Shown: in pieces, positions 6,710 to 9,916 of the stretch | How positions within the stretch are numbered: position 1 is the first letter of the stretch | Layout: each line of letters starts with the position of its first letter | Origin: an uncultured Eubacteriales bacterium | Lineage (GTDB): Bacteria > Bacillota > Clostridia > Oscillospirales > Oscillospiraceae | Length of the DNA: 9,916 nt | NCBI GenBank assembly: GCA_900552725.1 | Contig: USAT01000074.1 | Span: 1-9,916 of the forward strand | Direction of reading: 5' to 3' | Notes under the pieces: generated by a model | The model's database searches: none | What the model was told of the DNA's origin: nothing | Seen by the model: only the letters and a program-made list of their open reading frames with translations | Position numbers and translations under genes: made by a program

Positions 6710-7155
6710 GGGGCATTTCGCGCCCCGGCGCGAGGTACTTTTGGCCGCTGTCCCAAAAGTACCCAAAAGGACAACTTAAACCTGCGGTTTAAGGATCCGC
6801 GTACGCTGTCTTGCATCGCAAATTTGTAGCCTTTTACCACGCGTTTGCGGGAGATGGTTGTTATCGTTGCGTATGACGTATCGTCTGTCCTTCCTGCGCC
6901 GCTGCCGCTCACGTTCTCAACGGTAGAACTAAGAACGTTGTTCGGCGCAGGCATCAGCGGCAGCGGCGCTGATGAAGAGACAATTCGATGACGAAACGTA
7001 AACAGATATCTCCCGCGAACGTGCGGCAGGCAGTTTCAGCTTTATACAGTGCATAGCGCGCCGGGAGGTGAAGGAACCGGAGGTTCCTTCCGGTGCTTTT
7101 GCCTACTTTTGTCACTGTTGACAAAAGTAGGTCGCTCCGGGGAGCGAAACTCCCC
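6710..7155. mobile_element. Palindromic MITE-like element with hairpin-bearing inverted arms
   Basis: No gene is supported here. The two ends are inverted repeats about a common centre at 6932.5. Positions 6716-6763 and the reverse complement of 7102-7149 align without gaps at 36 of 48 positions. Each arm has an outer GC-rich hairpin (6718-6733; 7132-7147), a TACTTTTG...CAAAAGTA hairpin (6734-6763; 7102-7131) followed by CAAAAG, and a third AACC/GGTT hairpin (6775-6793; 7070-7090). Further in, 6847-6855 pairs with 7008-7016 and a 14-bp perfect repeat pairs 6896-6909 with 6956-6969. Most arm differences are compensated within stems. I see no transposase and no clear target duplication. Its left end touches the ribosome binding site of the minus-strand gene. 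A non-autonomous transposon or a large structured RNA are both possible. From 7156 to 7283 there is only AT-rich sequence and a small hairpin (7238-7254). Confidence 0.65.
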
Positions 7156-7167
7156 ATCGATATCTCC

Positions 7168-7196
7168 ATTATACCCTACCACCTCCCTTCTTGTAC
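7168..7196 (-). promoter_or_regulatory. Possible promoter for the minus-strand membrane protein gene
   Basis: On the minus strand a perfect TATAAT lies at 7173-7168. The hexamer 17 bp upstream is GTACAA (7196-7191), a poor -35. If used, the transcript would cross the whole palindromic element and give a leader of about 465 bases before the ATG at 6694. No better minus-strand promoter was seen inside or beyond the element. Confidence 0.3.
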
Positions 7197-7283
7197 AGCA
7201 ATTTCAAGTTGCGATTTTCTTTTTCTCCCATTTTTGCCGCAATTTCGGATTGCGCGGGGCGTTCATAAATTGTTTACACAAAA

Positions 7284-7300
7284 CGTCAAAGAAAGTCAAA
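7284..7300 (+). promoter_or_regulatory. CtsR operator, upstream copy
   Basis: CGTCAAA-GAA-AGTCAAA is a direct heptad repeat with a 3-base spacer. Each heptad matches six of seven bases of the known CtsR half-site GGTCAAA. It lies 9 bases ahead of the -35 box of the ctsR promoter. Confidence 0.75.
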
Positions 7301-7308
7301 TTTACCTA

Positions 7309-7337
7309 TTGACATTGTGGGCAGACAGGTGTATCAT
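7309..7337 (+). promoter_or_regulatory. Sigma-A promoter of the ctsR-mcsA-clpC operon
   Basis: A perfect TTGACA (7309-7314) and TATCAT (7332-7337, five of six) are separated by 17 bp. The start should fall near 7344, at the edge of the downstream CtsR site, so bound CtsR would block both polymerase entry and clearance. The leader is about 43 bases. Confidence 0.88.
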
Positions 7338-7346
7338 ACGGATAAA

Positions 7347-7363
7347 GGTCAAAGAAAGGCAAA
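7347..7363 (+). promoter_or_regulatory. CtsR operator, downstream copy
   Basis: A perfect GGTCAAA half-site (7347-7353) is followed after GAA by AGGCAAA (7357-7363), five of seven. An extra AGTCAAA occurs at 7363-7369. The site covers the predicted transcript start, the usual place for autorepression of ctsR. Confidence 0.75.
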
Positions 7364-7386
7364 GTCAAACAAAGGAGGTCGAGGAA

Positions 7387-7836
7387 ATGGGTATCTCGGA
7401 TGTGATCGCCAGCTTTATCCAATCGGCATTGGAGGAGACGGACGGTGTGCTGGAGCTGCAGCGCAGCGATCTGGCCCAGCGGTTCAACTGCGTGCCCAGC
7501 CAGATCAACTATGTGATGTCCACCCGCTTCTCCCCGGAGCACGGCTACATCGTGGAGAGCCGCCGGGGCGGCAACGGCTACATCCGGATCACCCGGGTGC
7601 GGACAGACCGCAAGACGCTGCTGATGCACGTCATCAATTCCATCGGCGATGAGCTGGACGCCGCCAGCGCCCGGGCCATCGTGCAGAATCTGGTGGACAG
7701 CGAGGCCATCTCCGCCGAGGCGGGCCGGTCTCTGCTGGCGGGAACCGGCGACCGGGCCCTGCACCGGGTGGACAAGAGCTACCGCGACATGCTGCGCTCG
7801 GATATTTTCAAACAGGTATTGATCCATTTGGTTTGA
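7387..7836 (+). CDS. ctsR: Transcriptional repressor CtsR of class III heat-shock genes
   Basis: A 149-residue CtsR of usual length. The N-terminal winged helix-turn-helix spans about 1-70, with SDLAQRFNCVPSQINYVMSTRF as the DNA-reading part and a wing R60-G-G-N-G-Y-I-R. In Bacillus this wing is an R followed by four glycines and acts as the temperature sensor and McsB target; here the third glycine is Asn63. The C-terminal helical dimerisation and ClpC-binding domain (about 75-149) has SARAIVQNLVDSEAIS and a conserved HRVDKSYRDMLRSDIF end. CtsR binds GGTCAAA direct repeats, and two such sites flank the promoter just upstream, which supports autorepression. The ATG at 7387 follows AGGAGG (7373-7378) by 8 bases. 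It is the first gene of the operon, with mcsA-like 24 bases downstream. Confidence 0.96.
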   Translation: MGISDVIASFIQSALEETDGVLELQRSDLAQRFNCVPSQINYVMSTRFSPEHGYIVESRRGGNGYIRITRVRTDRKTLLMHVINSIGDELDAASARAIVQNLVDSEAISAEAGRSLLAGTGDRALHRVDKSYRDMLRSDIFKQVLIHLV

Positions 7837-7860
7837 TTTTCCAAAAGGAGGTTATGATTT

Positions 7861-8292
7861 ATGAAATGTGAACGCTGTGGCCAGAGAGAAGCCACTTTCT
7901 ATTACCAGAGCAATATCAACGGCAGGGTGACACAGGTGCATCTGTGTCCCGAATGTGCGGCAGAGCTGGGCTATACCAGAGGAATGAGCAATAGCTTCCG
8001 TTCCTTCCGCCGCAGCTTCTTCGATCCCTTCTCGCTGCTGGAGGATTTCGGTATGCTGTCCAACCGCATGACCGAGTTCCCGGCACCGCTGGAGGAGGCG
8101 GCCCGCGCCGCCGCCGGCATCGAGGACACCGTCGACACCCCCGCCGGACTGGTGGGCCGGGACGAGGCGGTGCAGCTCCAGAAGGAGCGTGAGCGCAACG
8201 CGCTGGAGAACCAGTTGAAGGCCGCCGTGGACAGCGAGAACTACGAAGAGGCGGCAAGACTGCGGGATGAGCTGAAGAAGCTCTCCGCGTAA
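7861..8292 (+). CDS. mcsA: Short McsA-like protein: one zinc finger plus UVR domain
   Basis: A 143-residue protein between ctsR and clpC. C3-x2-C6 and C29-x2-C32 form one four-cysteine zinc module around a beta hairpin (TFYYQSNINGRVTQVHLC). A basic and aromatic linker with SFRRSFFDPF follows, then a C-terminal UVR motif (about 107-141, with SENYEEAARLRDELKKL) of the type that binds the ClpC linker domain. Bacillus McsA is about 185 residues and has a second zinc module in the middle; that module is absent here and no other cysteines occur after residue 32. McsA normally activates the arginine kinase McsB and modulates CtsR, so this version may act only as a ClpC adaptor (inference). AGGAGG (7846-7851) lies 9 bases before the ATG. 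'UvrB/UvrC motif-containing protein' would be a cautious alternative name. Confidence 0.9.
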   Translation: MKCERCGQREATFYYQSNINGRVTQVHLCPECAAELGYTRGMSNSFRSFRRSFFDPFSLLEDFGMLSNRMTEFPAPLEEAARAAAGIEDTVDTPAGLVGRDEAVQLQKERERNALENQLKAAVDSENYEEAARLRDELKKLSA

Positions 8293-8325
8293 GGCGCAAG
8301 AAACGAATAAAGGATGTGACCATTT

Positions 8326-9916
8326 ATGAATGAGAATAAATTTACACCCCGTGCGGAAGAATCCCTGCGTCTGGCGCAGGAGGCGGCCCAGGATCTGGGC
8401 CATGGCTATGTAGGCTGTGAGCATCTGCTGCTGGGCCTGCTGCGTGAGGAGGAGGGCATCGCCCACCGGGTGCTGTCCGAGTACGGCCTCACCGACGAGA
8501 TGATCACCGGTATCCTGCAGCGCAGCGTGGGCCAGGGCAGCGCCGGAGAGGCGCCCAGCCAGGGCCTGACACCTCGCGCCAAGAGCGTCATCGAGCTGGC
8601 GGTGGGCGAGTCCCACCGGATGGGCGCCGGGTATATCGGCACCGAGCACCTGCTGATGGGGCTGCTGCGCGAGGGCAGCAACATGGCGGTGCCCATCCTG
8701 CGCGCCGTGGGCGTGGATCCCCGGAAGATGTACGCCAGCGTGCAGCAGAAGCTCAGTGAGAGCTCGCCCCACACCGTTACCAGCGGTGCAAGCACTTCCA
8801 ATAAGGAGAACAAGAAGACCGGCAAGACGCTGGAGGAATTCACCCGCGACCTGACCGAGGCCGCCCGTCAGGGCAAGCTTGACCCTGTCATCGGCCGTGA
8901 CAAGGAGATCCAGCGTGTGATCCAGATCCTGTCCCGCCGTACCAAGAACAACCCCGTGCTGATCGGTGAGCCCGGCGTGGGCAAGACCGCCATCGCCGAG
9001 GGGCTGGCCCAGCGGATCGCCGCCGCCGACGTGCCAGAGGAGCTGCTGAACAAGAAGCTGCTGAGCCTTGACCTCAGCGGCATGGTGGCCGGCACCAAGT
9101 ACCGGGGCGAGTTCGAGGAGCGCATCAAGAACGCGCTGGACGAGGTGAAGAAGGACGGCAACGTGATCCTGTTCATCGACGAGCTGCACACCATCGTGGG
9201 CGCAGGCTCCGCCGAGGGCGCTGTGGACGCCGCCAACATCATCAAGCCTGCCCTGGGCCGCGGAGAGATCCGCGTGGTGGGCGCCACCACCCTGAACGAG
9301 TACCGCAAGTACATCGAGAAGGACGCCGCGCTGGAGCGCCGGTTCCAGCCTGTCACCGTGGGTGAGCCCTCTGCCGAGGACACCGTGGCCATTCTGAAGG
9401 GCCTGCGGGATAAGTATGAGGCACACCACAAGCTGACCATCACCGACGAGGCGCTGGACGCCGCCGTGTCCCTGTCCCGCCGGTACATCAACGACCGGTT
9501 CCTGCCGGATAAGGCCATCGACCTGATGGACGAGGCCGCCTCCCAGGTGCGCATGAAGGCGGAGAGTGCCTCCCCCGACCTGAAGTCGCTGGAGGAGAAG
9601 ATCGCCGCGCTGCGCCGTGAGAAGTCCGAGGCCATCACCGCGCAGGACTACGAAAAGGCCGCACAGCTCCGGGACATCGAGAAGAATTACACCGATCAGG
9701 TGGAGATCGAGCGGGACAACTGGCGCAGGAAGCTGAGCCAGAACCGCGGCACCGTCACCGCCGAGGACATCGCCAATGTGGTGGCCGGCTGGACCGGCAT
9801 CCCCGTCACCCGGCTGACCGAGGACGAGAGCATGCGCCTGCTGAAGCTGGAGGAGACCCTACACCAGCGTGTGGTGGGTCAGGATGAGGCTGGGGCCGCC
9901 GTGGCAAAGGCCATCC
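8326..9916 (+). CDS. clpC: ATP-dependent Clp protease ATP-binding subunit ClpC, 3' end cut by window
   Basis: The first 530 residues of a class I Hsp100 AAA+ unfoldase that feeds substrates to ClpP. Two Clp_N repeats cover about 1-145 (with EHLLLGLLREE and EHLLMGLLREG). The first AAA+ module (D1) has Walker A G214-EPGVGKT221, Walker B ILFIDE ending at E286, a sensor-type GATTLNEY, and the ALERRF arginine-finger region. After FLPDKAIDLMDEAAS comes the ClpC middle domain, a coiled coil of about 410-470 with a UVR-like AQDYEKAAQLRD, which marks ClpC rather than ClpA. WTGIPVTRL and VVGQDE then start the second module, and the window ends before its Walker A. It is 33 bases after mcsA-like. The AGGA at 8311-8314 is 11 bases from the ATG, a weak site, so translation may depend partly on upstream ribosomes. 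Confidence 0.96.
   Translation, partial: MNENKFTPRAEESLRLAQEAAQDLGHGYVGCEHLLLGLLREEEGIAHRVLSEYGLTDEMITGILQRSVGQGSAGEAPSQGLTPRAKSVIELAVGESHRMGAGYIGTEHLLMGLLREGSNMAVPILRAVGVDPRKMYASVQQKLSESSPHTVTSGASTSNKENKKTGKTLEEFTRDLTEAARQGKLDPVIGRDKEIQRVIQILSRRTKNNPVLIGEPGVGKTAIAEGLAQRIAAADVPEELLNKKLLSLDLSGMVAGTKYRGEFEERIKNALDEVKKDGNVILFIDELHTIVGAGSAEGAVDAANIIKPALGRGEIRVVGATTLNEYRKYIEKDAALERRFQPVTVGEPSAEDTVAILKGLRDKYEAHHKLTITDEALDAAVSLSRRYINDRFLPDKAIDLMDEAASQVRMKAESASPDLKSLEEKIAALRREKSEAITAQDYEKAAQLRDIEKNYTDQVEIERDNWRRKLSQNRGTVTAEDIANVVAGWTGIPVTRLTEDESMRLLKLEETLHQRVVGQDEAGAAVAKAI

Noticed and set aside
4559..6829. A 756-codon plus-strand open frame opposite the membrane protein gene
   Set aside because: It overlaps the end of ygiQ out of frame, crosses the bidirectional terminator, and has a G/V/H/D-repetitive composition typical of the antisense of a GC-rich gene; the minus-strand frame has a good ribosome binding site and membrane helices.
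6710..7155. CRISPR array or classical insertion sequence as the explanation for the repeats
   Set aside because: There are no regularly spaced direct repeats with unique spacers, and no transposase frame. Repeats are inverted about a single centre, and no target duplication is visible at 6710/7155 or 6716/7149.
6954..7169. A 71-codon minus-strand frame with GGGAGG 11 bases ahead of its ATG, inside the palindromic element
   Set aside because: It translates the hairpins of the element, and its start codon overlaps the TATAAT box, so an mRNA from that promoter would not contain the start. Spurious translation of the repeat is more likely.
7852..9429. A 525-codon minus-strand open frame opposite mcsA and clpC
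   Set aside because: The plus strand encodes unmistakable McsA and ClpC here; the reverse frame is a compositional shadow.

Overview
The window is GC-rich, codes mostly in GC-ending codons, and carries the Gram-positive signatures of CtsR with a ClpC-type AAA+ protease subunit, AAGGAGG-type ribosome binding sites and T-run hairpin terminators. A high-GC member of the Clostridia, most likely an Oscillospiraceae-type gut anaerobe (Oscillibacter/Flavonifractor relatives), fits best. That assignment is inferred from protein style and was not tested by a search.

Layout: (1) 1-207, the end of a tRNA cluster: a partial tRNA-Gln(TTG), a complete tRNA-Lys(TTT) and a strong terminator. (2) 208-432, no gene, but a chain of perfect inverted repeats, one of which is an inverted copy of the tRNA-Lys T arm. 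(3) 433-970, a promoter and a small COG2426-type membrane protein. (4) 998-4850, a promoter with a tandem repeat followed by three overlapping or tightly packed genes: a PyrF-like protein that has lost its catalytic residues, a histidine-phosphatase/GNAT fusion, and a YgiQ-type radical SAM protein. A terminator that can work in both directions (4854-4888) closes the operon. (5) 4901-6694 on the minus strand, a large unrecognised protein with three N-terminal membrane helices and a long outer domain. (6) 6710-7155, a non-coding imperfect palindrome of about 446 bp whose arms carry matching sets of hairpins with compensatory base changes. (7) 7284-9916, the class III heat-shock operon ctsR, short mcsA-like gene, clpC (cut by the window end), with a well-formed promoter flanked by CtsR-type operators. 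No mcsB lies between mcsA and clpC.

How the genes work together: ctsR, mcsA-like and clpC form the protein quality-control operon, in which CtsR represses its own operon until heat or protein stress. The pyrF-like, phosphatase-GNAT and ygiQ genes look translationally coupled, but no shared pathway is evident. The most notable items are the palindromic element, which ends directly beside the ribosome binding site of the minus-strand membrane protein gene; the degenerate PyrF-like protein; the reduced McsA without a neighbouring McsB; and the inverted tRNA-Lys fragment.
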